DNA of 8,455 nt from Limisphaerales bacterium (GCA_027451565.1 DAIDJC010000139.1:1-8455), one strand, 5' to 3'; shown: positions 1-6,828, counted from the first letter of the stretch. The notes: generated by a model from the letters alone, not told the origin. Program-made: numbers and translations.

Positions 1-81
1 GGGAGAGGATTAAGGAGAGGGGAGATCGCAAACAGCCAGCGCGATAAATGAGCAGTCTTATTTTTCGAAAGATCAGCGTTA

Positions 82-130
82 CCCCTCCCCGGCCCTCCCC
101 ATCAATGGAATTGATGGAGAGGGAGAGGGG
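82..130. repeat. GA/CT-rich hairpin, possible REP-like element
   Basis: The arms CCCTCCCCATCAAT (93-106) and ATTGATGGAGAGGG (110-123) are inverted repeats matching at 13 of 14 positions, with a three-base GGA loop. Pairing can extend outward, with gaps, through CCCCTCCCC (82-90) and GAGAGGGG (123-130). A related GGAGAGGGGAG motif lies at about 15-25 and may be an arm of a second copy cut by the window edge. Hairpins of the CCCTCTCCC/GGGAGAGGG kind are common intergenic elements in many bacteria. It could instead be a transcription terminator for a gene to the left, but no T-tract follows it. Confidence 0.5.
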
Positions 131-256
131 AGCAGTTGGTTGGTGGAGGTTTATAAAAATTCAAACGCGGAGGCTGAGGAGGACTCTCCCAAAAACTGAG
201 ACGCGCCCAGGTATTTCAGCCGTTTGAATTCCTATTGTAAACAGCGCGGTTTTTGG

Positions 257-377
257 ATAGGGTGCCCGGCGAAAGGTCCAAGCCTTCTGACTTGGGATTT
301 GGAAACAAGGTGCGATGCCCGGGGTCAGGTGTGGGACAGCATAAACGGTTTTTGCCTGAAATAGGGCGCCCGGCGAA
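257..377. repeat. 17-base direct repeat, two copies 104 bases apart
   Basis: ATAGGGTGCCCGGCGAA (257-273) recurs as ATAGGGCGCCCGGCGAA (361-377), 16 of 17 identical. Each copy is preceded by CGGTTTTTG a short distance upstream (247-255 and 346-354), so the duplicated unit is longer than the core. The second copy contains the palindrome GGGCGCCC. The spacing is not a multiple of three and the copies fall in different frames of the overlapping open frames, so it is not a protein repeat. The function is unknown; it may be a remnant of a dispersed intergenic repeat or paired binding sites. Confidence 0.5.
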
Positions 378-414
378 TCACTAAATCCATCGCTGTCAGG
401 TGCCACGCGGAACA

Positions 415-438
415 AGCCCATGTCTTGAGCATGGGGCT
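415..438 (+). promoter_or_regulatory. Small hairpin in the presumed ppc leader
   Basis: AGCCCATG (415-422) can pair with CATGGGGCT (430-438) around a seven-base loop, with one bulged G. It lies 45 bases before the first possible ppc start codon, so it could sit in the 5' untranslated region. No recognised riboswitch or attenuator structure is evident; it may be chance. Confidence 0.2.
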
Positions 439-482
439 GTGGTGCTTTTGGGAACAGTGGCTTCCAATAAGGTCAAAAAAAG

Positions 483-2960
483 ATGCCAAGCGGGATGGCA
501 GGCGGCGGATCAAACAATATGAACAAAAGTTTGAAGGCGGAAATAGATCATTTAACGGGCAAGCTGGATAAAATCATAGTGGAGCAGGCGGGCATGTCGG
601 TGTTCCGCTGCCTGGACACGGTTCGAAAACTTTCCAAAAACGCGCGCCATCGCGGCAGCGAGGCAAGCCGGCTGGCCAAACTGGGCATCCTGAACCGGCT
701 GGACATGAAAAAAGCCTGCCAGGTGGCGCATGCCTTCAGCTTGTTCTTTCAACTCGTGAACCTGTGCGAGGAAAGAGCGCGTGAAAGGCAGCTCCGGACC
801 AGAAAAATGATGCCCATGTCGCTGCCTCATTTGTTTTCCGAGTTGAAACAGGCCGGCGTGACCGAGCGCCAATTGCAAGCCTGTCTGGATGAGATTGAAA
901 TCGAGCCGGTGCTGACGGCTCACCCAACCGAGGCCAACCGGAGGGCGGTTTTGAACCAGCTCGCCCGGCTTCATTCCCACTGGGAGGATCCAGGGGAGGT
1001 TTTGGAAGCCCTTTGGCAGACGCAGGAAATCAGGGAGCAAAAAATCGGCCCGCTACAGGAGGTGGACAGCGCCTTGTACTACTTTAACCGGACGATTTTC
1101 ACCACGGTGGCGGATTTTTATGAGACGTTTGACCGCGACCTGGCCAGGCATTATCCCGGGGTGAAAAGGCAGCGTGCATTCCTGACCTTTGCCAGTTGGG
1201 CGGGGGGCGACCGGGATGGCAATCCATTTGTCACACCGGAGATTAGCTTCACCACGGTCAAGCGGCATCATGAAACGGCGCTGGCTTTTTATGAACGGGA
1301 ATTCGCGGCGCTGGCCCAGGAGATCACCCATGCGGATGCCAACGAATTGGTGACCGTTCCCCACAGCCAGTCACAACTTGACAACCGTTATCAGCCTTAC
1401 GAGGTGTTTCGTGAAAAGATTGGGGTGGTGCGGCAGAAACTGGGCGAGAAAAAACTGGATATGGCTGAGTTGGTGTCCGTGCTGGAGGAAGTTCGGGCTG
1501 GTTTATTGAAGCAGAAAGCCACCCGGGCAGCCAATGGGCGGGTGAAGCGGCTGCTCCACCAGGCCAGAACCTTTGGATCTCATCTGGCTGAACTGGATTT
1601 TCGGGACCATAGCGGCAAGCTCGACCAGGCGCCTGCGGAATTGATGGATGAATTGCAAGCCATCAAGTTGATTCAAAAGAAGCATGGCACGCAAGCGGCC
1701 AGCCGCTTCATCCTGAGCATGACCCGGAATGCCAGCGACATCCTGCGTGTGTTTCATCTTTGCCAGTTGGCGGGGTTGTATGCCATAGACTTGGTGCCGC
1801 TCTTCGAGACCATCCAGGACTTGGAACATTCTGCCCGGGTATTGGGTGAACTGTGGGCGGATGTGGAATACCGCCGGCATCTCAAGCAGCGTGGATGGAT
1901 TCAGGAGGTGATGGTGGGATATTCGGATTCCAACAAGGATGGCGGTTATCTGGCGGCAAACTGGTACTTGTACCGTGCGCAAAAGGAAATGTCCCGGGTG
2001 GCGGATGAATGCGGGATCAAACTCCGGTTTTTTCATGGCAAAGGAGGCACCATTGACCGCGGCGGAGGCTCCAGCTACCGCAGTCTAAGGGCGCAGCCCC
2101 ATGCCGCGCACGGCGGCAGAATCCGCATCACGGAGCAGGGCGAAGTCATATCCCTGAAATACTCCAATCCCGTCATCGCGCGGCGGAACCTGGAGCAGCT
2201 CACCTCGGCGGTGATTGCCGCCCAATGCCTGCCCAAGCCTGAAAGCGCCGAATGGCCCCAATGGGAGACTTTTGCCGACACACTGGCCCGGTTTTCTTGC
2301 AGCCATTATCAAAAGCTCGTTTATGAAACGCCGGATTTTGCGGAGTATTTCTGGCAGGCCACGCCGATTGACCTGATTGACCAAATGCGCCTGGGTTCGC
2401 GGCCCTCGCGCCGCAGCGCCAATGCGGACATCCGGCAACTGCGGGCCATACCCTGGGTCTTTTCATGGACCCAATCCCGGCACATGATTTCCGCATGGTA
2501 TGGCGTGGGGCACGCCTTCCAAAGATTTGCAAAGGAACACGCCGATGGCCTGGATTCCCTGCGGCGCATGTACCGCCGATGGCCCTTTTTTCGGAATCTT
2601 CTCGATAACGCGGAGGTTTCCCTGGCCAAGACAGACTTGGGAATTGCACGGCAATATGCGGGTTTGGTGGAGAATCAGGAGGTTCGCAAGAGGATTTTTG
2701 GCCTGATCGAGGACGAATACAACTTGTCGGTGCAAATGGTCCTGGCCATCAACGGACGCAAGGAGTTGCTGGAAAATCAACCCATACTGGCCCAGTCCAT
2801 TCGGCTGAGGAATCCCTACGTGGACCCGCTTAATTACATGCAGATACGGTTTTTATCGGTTTGGCGCAAGGCCGGTGAGGGACATCGCACCGAGCAGTTG
2901 CGCAGATTGCTGGCGCTGACCATCAAGGGCGTGGCCTCCGGAATGAAAAGCACCGGTTAG
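483..2960 (+). CDS. ppc: Phosphoenolpyruvate carboxylase
   Basis: Cytoplasmic anaplerotic enzyme making oxaloacetate and phosphate from PEP and bicarbonate, feeding the TCA cycle and aspartate-family synthesis. The 825 residues compare with about 883 in E. coli and the protein is complete at both ends. Visible hallmarks are TAHPTE with the catalytic His at 147, GGDRDGNP at 241-248, LDFRDHS with Arg374 (the E. coli Arg396 position), VGYSDSNKDGG at 478-488, the glycine loop HGKGGTIDRGGG from 518 with Arg526 (E. coli Arg587), LRAIPW and FSWTQSR at 653-666, and the family C-terminus GVASGMKSTG. Compared with E. coli as I remember it, Lys520 replaces Arg581 and Ser823 replaces Asn881, an aspartate-inhibitor ligand, while Lys716 and Arg776 of that site remain. 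The start is ambiguous: ATG 483 has AAGG about 10 bases upstream, while in-frame ATG 519 has GGCGGA at a similar distance and removes a Gly-rich tail. Identity is very secure. Confidence 0.97.
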   Translation: MPSGMAGGGSNNMNKSLKAEIDHLTGKLDKIIVEQAGMSVFRCLDTVRKLSKNARHRGSEASRLAKLGILNRLDMKKACQVAHAFSLFFQLVNLCEERARERQLRTRKMMPMSLPHLFSELKQAGVTERQLQACLDEIEIEPVLTAHPTEANRRAVLNQLARLHSHWEDPGEVLEALWQTQEIREQKIGPLQEVDSALYYFNRTIFTTVADFYETFDRDLARHYPGVKRQRAFLTFASWAGGDRDGNPFVTPEISFTTVKRHHETALAFYEREFAALAQEITHADANELVTVPHSQSQLDNRYQPYEVFREKIGVVRQKLGEKKLDMAELVSVLEEVRAGLLKQKATRAANGRVKRLLHQARTFGSHLAELDFRDHSGKLDQAPAELMDELQAIKLIQKKHGTQAASRFILSMTRNASDILRVFHLCQLAGLYAIDLVPLFETIQDLEHSARVLGELWADVEYRRHLKQRGWIQEVMVGYSDSNKDGGYLAANWYLYRAQKEMSRVADECGIKLRFFHGKGGTIDRGGGSSYRSLRAQPHAAHGGRIRITEQGEVISLKYSNPVIARRNLEQLTSAVIAAQCLPKPESAEWPQWETFADTLARFSCSHYQKLVYETPDFAEYFWQATPIDLIDQMRLGSRPSRRSANADIRQLRAIPWVFSWTQSRHMISAWYGVGHAFQRFAKEHADGLDSLRRMYRRWPFFRNLLDNAEVSLAKTDLGIARQYAGLVENQEVRKRIFGLIEDEYNLSVQMVLAINGRKELLENQPILAQSIRLRNPYVDPLNYMQIRFLSVWRKAGEGHRTEQLRRLLALTIKGVASGMKSTG

Positions 2961-3082
2961 GTCCTCCGGTCTCAAGCCAGTGTTCGGTTCCTCTTTTTTA
3001 AACATGTATTTCAGCGCCGGATTGCACCGGGATGTTGCTTGCTGGTTGAATAAAAAGAATGCCTCCGTAAAGACGGGATACT

Positions 3083-3104
3083 AATAACAACGGACCTTGT
3101 TATT
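3083..3104. promoter_or_regulatory. Perfect inverted repeat, operator or weak terminator
   Basis: AATAACAA (3083-3090) and TTGTTATT (3097-3104) are perfect 8-base inverted repeats around CGGACC. The right arm overlaps the proposed -35 box of the Sel1 gene, which would suit an operator. A TT pair follows immediately, making a TTTT run with the end of the right arm, so the same sequence could act as a weak AT-rich terminator for ppc. Sequence alone cannot decide between these. Confidence 0.4.
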
Positions 3105-3124
3105 TTCAGGCAGTATTTTATATT
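3097..3124 (+). promoter_or_regulatory. Possible sigma70-like promoter of the Sel1 gene
   Basis: TTGTTA (3097-3102; 4 of 6 to TTGACA) is followed after 16 bases by TATATT (3119-3124; 5 of 6 to TATAAT). Transcription would start about seven bases later, at or next to the ATG at 3131, giving a leaderless or nearly leaderless mRNA. No Shine-Dalgarno sequence is visible before that ATG, which agrees. The region is AT-rich, so a chance match is possible. Confidence 0.35.
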
Positions 3125-3130
3125 TCTCTC

Positions 3131-3964
3131 ATGATCAAACACCCCATGCAGGTGGTTGTATTGTCGGTCTCGGCAATTTTTTTCAGCATCAGCGCATGGT
3201 CCCAAGGTTCCCCCGCTTCATGGGCAGACATCCGTATGGCGGCTGATTCCGGGGACGTGGCTGCACAAATAAAACTGGCCAATCAATATGTTTTGCACGG
3301 GGATTTGGTGAAGGGCGAAGCTTGGATGCGCAAAGCCGCCAAGACAGGGAGTGACACGGCCCAATTTCAACTGGGCAACCTGCTTTTGCGCCGAGCCCGG
3401 GCCTTTGGAAACCAGGATCCTGGTGAAAAAGCCATGGTGGGATCCGAGGCGATTGCCTTGATTGAGATGTCCGCCAAGCAGGGCAATTCCGGGGCGGAGG
3501 TTGCCCTGGCATCGGCGTACCTGGGAGGAGATTTTACCAAGGTTGATGCCGAGGCCGCTTATGAATGGGCTGATCTAGCCAGCCATGCGCCCGCCTCAGA
3601 CCCTGCCCACAGCAGCGGCATCACCATTCGTGACTCGGCAGTGCTGCAAATGACCACGGACCAGATCAAGGAAGCCCGTCTCTGGGTGGCCCATTTCAAA
3701 CCAGTTAAAGCGGCCAAGGGATCGCAACCGGCCATGCCTTTGCCGGCTTGGGCACGTCATCTTCAACTTTCTGGACTGAGTGGTTCACCATCCCAACCCC
3801 TGGCCATTATCAATAATCAAACTTTTGGCGTGGGCGATTCCCTTCCCATCCGGTTAAAAGACCGGACCGTTCAGGTGCAATGCTTGAAAATCAATGCTCA
3901 ATCCGTCCTGTTACAAGTTCAGGGTTTGGATAACCCGGTGGAACTCACCCTGACCCCTCCCTGA
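3131..3964 (+). CDS. Exported Sel1-repeat protein with GspB-like C-terminal domain
   Basis: This 277-residue protein is probably exported. The N-terminus MIKHPMQVVV plus a hydrophobic stretch to residue 23 ends in AWSQ, a likely signal peptidase I site. Residues 34-150 hold about three Sel1-type helical repeats (ADSGDVAAQIKLANQY, SDTAQFQLGNLLL, NSGAEVALASAYLGG), which usually mediate protein-protein contacts. After a linker, residues 208-275 form a small beta domain, with LSGLSGSPSQPLAIINNQTF, GVGDSLPI and a V-L-E-L-T-L ending. It resembles the C-terminal domain of type II secretion GspB/MshK-like proteins (xxSGISxxxxxRxAIINgxxxxvGd). No secretion genes lie nearby, so a role in secretion or pilus assembly is only a guess. 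The start was chosen for the signal peptide; ATG codon 6 is an alternative. The 3' end overlaps the convergent DUF2264 gene by 20 bases. Confidence 0.85.
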   Translation: MIKHPMQVVVLSVSAIFFSISAWSQGSPASWADIRMAADSGDVAAQIKLANQYVLHGDLVKGEAWMRKAAKTGSDTAQFQLGNLLLRRARAFGNQDPGEKAMVGSEAIALIEMSAKQGNSGAEVALASAYLGGDFTKVDAEAAYEWADLASHAPASDPAHSSGITIRDSAVLQMTTDQIKEARLWVAHFKPVKAAKGSQPAMPLPAWARHLQLSGLSGSPSQPLAIINNQTFGVGDSLPIRLKDRTVQVQCLKINAQSVLLQVQGLDNPVELTLTPP

Positions 3965-5276
3965 TCCGGGGAGGTGGTCCGGCGCGGTTCAGGCTGGGGA
4001 CATCCTTGATTTCAATGTCGTGCGGGAGGGCATGATCGGCAAGGACAGCCTGGCCAGACCAAACTTGGCGCGAGGTCCATTCTGTTCGGGAGCCCTTCCA
4101 GAATGGATCGTCAGGTGATAGCCCGAGTGGCAGCAAGACCGTGGCGGTCAAATAGAGGCTGCCGGTGGATATGTAGGTTTCTGCCAGTGTCGGTTGATGG
4201 CCATAAAGCCCCATTTGAAGCCATCCAGCATCATTGAAAGTTCCGGGCGCGTTGAATACCCGCTTCATCACGGCGGTCAGCGCGCTTCGCACCTGCGCGG
4301 GTTGCAGCGGGGGCGGCAGGTCTCCCCGTAATGCCGTTTGGGCCAGGCAATGAAACACTCCCAGCCGGTAGGTGATGGACCGGCCAAAACATGGAAAGGT
4401 GGCGTCTGGGGCTATCAATCGTTCTTGAATCACCGCAAAACGTCGCGCCCTGTTTGTTTCCATTTCCAGTAAGGAGGAAAAACGGGCGTCTGTCCGGGTC
4501 AAATGACTCAGGATCTCCAAGAGCATGGGGTGGATGACAAAACTGTTGTAATAGTCCCAATGAAAAAGCGGGCCATCTCCGTAAACCCCGTCACCTTTGT
4601 ACCATTGCAACATGTGTCGGAGGCACTCTTCCAAGCGAGGTTCAAGCGTGGGCTGGCCAAAAATCATTAACGCCGTTTCAATCATTGCTGGAAACAAAAC
4701 CCAGTTGCTGGATTTGGGAACGGCAATCGTTCGGGTGGATTCCAGCGCTTGGATTATTTGTCTTTGAACCGAATGTGGCAAAGGGTGCCACAAAGCATCA
4801 GGAGCTCGCAAAAGGCCCAAAGCCAGAAATGCCGCGTCCACTAACGGCTGAGATCCCCGGGTGAAATTCATGAAATCCGGGGATTGCGGATTGGTTGCGG
4901 AATCCAGGGATTTTTGGGCCAGGGCAAGCATGGAAAGGCGAACCTTATCCTCGGATGGGTCCGTGCCAGTGGCTGCCAGCCAGGGAGCGATGCCGGCCAG
5001 CAGGCGGCCAAACGCCTCAAGATAAGTGTAATGAATCCGGTCCAAAGGATGGGCCGCCTCCACGGGCATGGTTTTGGCCATTTCTCCAGCGGCAAGGCGG
5101 CTTAACACCGGGGTGGCCAGTTTGACTGCATGGTTTATCCAAACCACCCGGTCGGATTCTTCCGTGGCTTGCCCTTGAGGTTGGTCTGGCTCTTCGGCTC
5201 TGCCAGTTTGGGCGCCAACGAGGCCGGCAGCTCCCAGCAAGGTCAGGTTCTTAAAAAAGGCGCGCCGATTTTCCAT
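3945..5276 (-). CDS. Tat-exported DUF2264 family protein
   Basis: From ATG 5276 this encodes 443 residues. The N-terminus NRRAFFK (3-9) followed by LTLLGAAGLVGA is a twin-arginine signal, so the protein is probably folded before export. The body matches my memory of DUF2264 (PF10022), an all-helical, probably alpha/alpha-toroid family linked to carbohydrate-active enzymes: YTYLEAFGRLLAG (83-95), NWVLFPAM (191-198), GDGPLFHWDYYNSFVIHP near 233-250, and FPCFGRSITYRLGVFH (294-309). The conserved aromatic and charged residues of YGDGPLFHWDYYN look like an active-site segment, but substrate and reaction are unknown; a glycosidase or lyase role is inference. An upstream in-frame TTG (5312) and ATG (5294) give longer versions, but 5276 places the Tat motif properly. 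It follows the choice-of-anchor-like gene by 57 bases on the same strand, suggesting co-transcription. Confidence 0.85.
   Translation of the reverse strand: MENRRAFFKNLTLLGAAGLVGAQTGRAEEPDQPQGQATEESDRVVWINHAVKLATPVLSRLAAGEMAKTMPVEAAHPLDRIHYTYLEAFGRLLAGIAPWLAATGTDPSEDKVRLSMLALAQKSLDSATNPQSPDFMNFTRGSQPLVDAAFLALGLLRAPDALWHPLPHSVQRQIIQALESTRTIAVPKSSNWVLFPAMIETALMIFGQPTLEPRLEECLRHMLQWYKGDGVYGDGPLFHWDYYNSFVIHPMLLEILSHLTRTDARFSSLLEMETNRARRFAVIQERLIAPDATFPCFGRSITYRLGVFHCLAQTALRGDLPPPLQPAQVRSALTAVMKRVFNAPGTFNDAGWLQMGLYGHQPTLAETYISTGSLYLTATVLLPLGLSPDDPFWKGSRTEWTSRQVWSGQAVLADHALPHDIEIKDVPSLNRAGPPPRIREGSG
3953..3978. terminator. GC-rich hairpin at the convergent gene ends
   Basis: CCTCCC (3956-3961) pairs with GGGAGG (3969-3974) around a seven-base loop, and ACC (3953-3955) can extend the stem to GGT (3976-3978) across a bulged T. 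It sits over the stop codon of the Sel1 gene and inside the last codons of the opposing gene. A two-way terminator is plausible for convergent genes, but there is no T-tract on either strand. Confidence 0.25.
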
Positions 5277-5333
5277 ATTGGATGAAACCAACATGGAAAC
5301 CCCAGGGTCCAATTTGTTGGGGCGCCATGGCAG

Positions 5334-6614
5334 TCAAGGAGTGTGGGGTCTGGTCCGGACACGGATCACATAAGGGCCATTGCCGACAGGTTGGTTTTGC
5401 CAGGTCCCGCCGGTGGTTGAGGCGTAATTGCCCAGTGCACCAAAGCCGATCCAGGCCGGGTAGGGGCAAAAAGACCATCCCACCTTGGCATTGTCCGAGG
5501 GAGTGGTTGGGGCGAGTTCCACGTAATAGGTTCCGGGAGGGAGGGTGATGGGGGTGTTTGGAATGAACGCTGCTGTTTGCTGCCCTGTCACCAACGCGGA
5601 GCCTATGGTGCCCAATGGGTTGGACGGGTTGCCGTTGGCTCCTGCCGTCCACAGGCTGGCTGTGATATTCCCAGGCAGGTTGGTGGCGATGAGATCGGCG
5701 TCCACTTCCAACAGGTCAAAGACTCCATTTGTATTGATGAATTCCTGCGCCAACAAAAAATCATAGGCGTTATTATCTGTCCCGATCGGGCCGTCCCAGC
5801 TTCCAATCGTCTGGGTGGTGTTGTCCGCAACTAATCCTTGTCTCAGGCGAAAAAATGCCTGCGAACCCGGCGTGGAAGCCGTCACGCTGTTTGTTCCGAG
5901 CTGGTCGGTTGGCAAACTTGACATAGGAATCCATGTGCCGGGAGACAGGTTTGTGGTTTCGTCCGGCACAAATCCATAAAGTAATGCAGGCCAAGCCAGT
6001 GTGATTTGCTGGTTTTGGAGCTGGACACCCAGGTTGGCAGGGATGGGCGAAGCCGTTACGCTCATTTGCTGGGGATAATTGGTGATGGAATTATTCTCCC
6101 AATAACCGGGAGAGTCGTCTGCAATGCTCCCCAACAACCCGGTTCCAGACCACAGAAGGTTGTTTGCATAGGACCAGTCCACCGCACCGCTGTCAGCCGG
6201 GGTGGCTGGTGCCGTCACCACATAATAGGCACCTGGATTCAAGACAATGTTTGTAAACGGTGAAAAATTCACCAAGCCCGAAGTGGCCACAAAATTGGTT
6301 CCAACCATGGCCAACAGGTTGAAGGGGTTATTATTGGCATCGGTGTTCCAGATGGAAACGGTGATGTTTGCGCCCCCCGAACTGGAAATCAACAGGAGCG
6401 TGACTTCATTAAGAAGGTATGGATTCGGTCCGGGAGGAATCAGAAATTCCTGGCCTATCCGGAAATCATTTGAGTTGGCATCGCTGCCAATGGGGCCGTA
6501 ATAGTTACGGGTGGGTTGCGTTAGATTGTTCACGATCACGTCGGAGCGGGCGACTCCTGGGAGCATTAGCATGAGCGTTGCCAGGATTAAACGGATCAGG
6601 ACGGGGTGTTTCAT
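5334..6614 (-). CDS. Secreted protein with two choice-of-anchor-R-like domains
   Basis: This 426-residue protein (from ATG 6614) starts with a classical signal peptide: MKHPVLIR, a hydrophobic core LILATLMLMLPG, and a likely cut after VARS. Two homologous beta-rich domains follow, at about 25-190 and 261-422. They share GPIG(S/T)D.N..DF...QEF, NIT(V/A)S(I/L)W, NP.N.L and the pair GAYYVVTAP / GTYYVELAP. Between them, residues 193-260 form a linker domain with ITLAWPALLYGF, TTNLSPGTWIPM and QAFFRLRQG, a style very common in Verrucomicrobiota surface proteins. The repeats resemble choice-of-anchor R domains, found in exported proteins that carry various sorting signals, yet this one ends in RVRTRPHTP with no PEP-CTERM or other anchor that I can see. 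Function unknown; probably an extracellular or surface protein. An in-frame TTG at 6632 would add six residues before the signal peptide and is less likely. No clear ribosome binding site is visible. Confidence 0.8.
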   Translation of the reverse strand: MKHPVLIRLILATLMLMLPGVARSDVIVNNLTQPTRNYYGPIGSDANSNDFRIGQEFLIPPGPNPYLLNEVTLLLISSSGGANITVSIWNTDANNNPFNLLAMVGTNFVATSGLVNFSPFTNIVLNPGAYYVVTAPATPADSGAVDWSYANNLLWSGTGLLGSIADDSPGYWENNSITNYPQQMSVTASPIPANLGVQLQNQQITLAWPALLYGFVPDETTNLSPGTWIPMSSLPTDQLGTNSVTASTPGSQAFFRLRQGLVADNTTQTIGSWDGPIGTDNNAYDFLLAQEFINTNGVFDLLEVDADLIATNLPGNITASLWTAGANGNPSNPLGTIGSALVTGQQTAAFIPNTPITLPPGTYYVELAPTTPSDNAKVGWSFCPYPAWIGFGALGNYASTTGGTWQNQPVGNGPYVIRVRTRPHTP

Positions 6615-6828
6615 GGAATTAAATGGAATCAAAATCTCCGCCTGGCTTGTTGGCGGAAAAAGCTTGAAATTCGTTCTGCGACAAAGGTTTCACAAGCCTG
6701 GCTGAACTGATTCAAGAACATTGGCACATACTTAGGCATGCGGAATATGCCATACAGGCATGATGAATTCAAGGAGGGAGCGGGAGCTGCGGTTTTTGAC
6801 CCCACATCCCAAGGGGGCAACGATGGAA
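6615..6828. other. Intergenic region between the ATPase and the secreted-protein gene
   Basis: This gap lies between two minus-strand genes and should contain the promoter of the secreted-protein/DUF2264 pair, but no good -35/-10 pair stands out. It holds the GGCAT/ATGCC half-site cluster and a small CCGCC/GGCGG hairpin (6639-6656) just before the downstream start codon. No convincing terminator for the ATPase was seen; only a four-base CCCC/GGGG stem without a T-tract lies soon after its stop codon. Confidence 0.45.
6735..6761. promoter_or_regulatory. Cluster of three GGCAT/ATGCC half-sites, possible operator
   Basis: GGCAT (6735-6739), ATGCC (6747-6751) and GGCAT (6757-6761) form two overlapping inverted repeats sharing the middle arm. 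The two direct copies are 22 bases apart, about two helical turns. The cluster is roughly 120 bases upstream of the minus-strand secreted-protein gene, a reasonable place for a regulator site. Five-base half-sites are short, so chance cannot be ruled out. Confidence 0.3.

Larger units (their letters stand above)
1..482. other. Non-coding region upstream of ppc
   Basis: No credible gene was found in these 482 bases. The open frames here are short, overlap one another on the minus strand, resemble no family I know, and run through a repeated segment in different frames. The region holds GA-rich sequence at the very start, a strong hairpin near 82-130, a 17-base direct repeat at 257 and 361, and a small hairpin at 415-438. 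It presumably includes the ppc promoter, but I cannot pick a convincing -35/-10 pair. Confidence 0.6.

Noticed and set aside
161..421. 86-codon minus-strand open frame upstream of ppc
   Set aside because: No recognisable family, no ribosome binding site, and it runs through the two copies of a direct repeat in different frames, so the reading is not consistent with a protein repeat or conserved gene.
325..513. 62-codon minus-strand open frame crossing the ppc start
   Set aside because: It overlaps the previous frame and the ppc start region and has no family resemblance; probably chance.
2952..2999. Terminator after ppc (ACCGG/CCGGT stem with a later T6 run)
   Set aside because: The stem is only five bases, overlaps the stop codon, and the T run begins more than 20 bases after it, so it does not form a normal intrinsic terminator.
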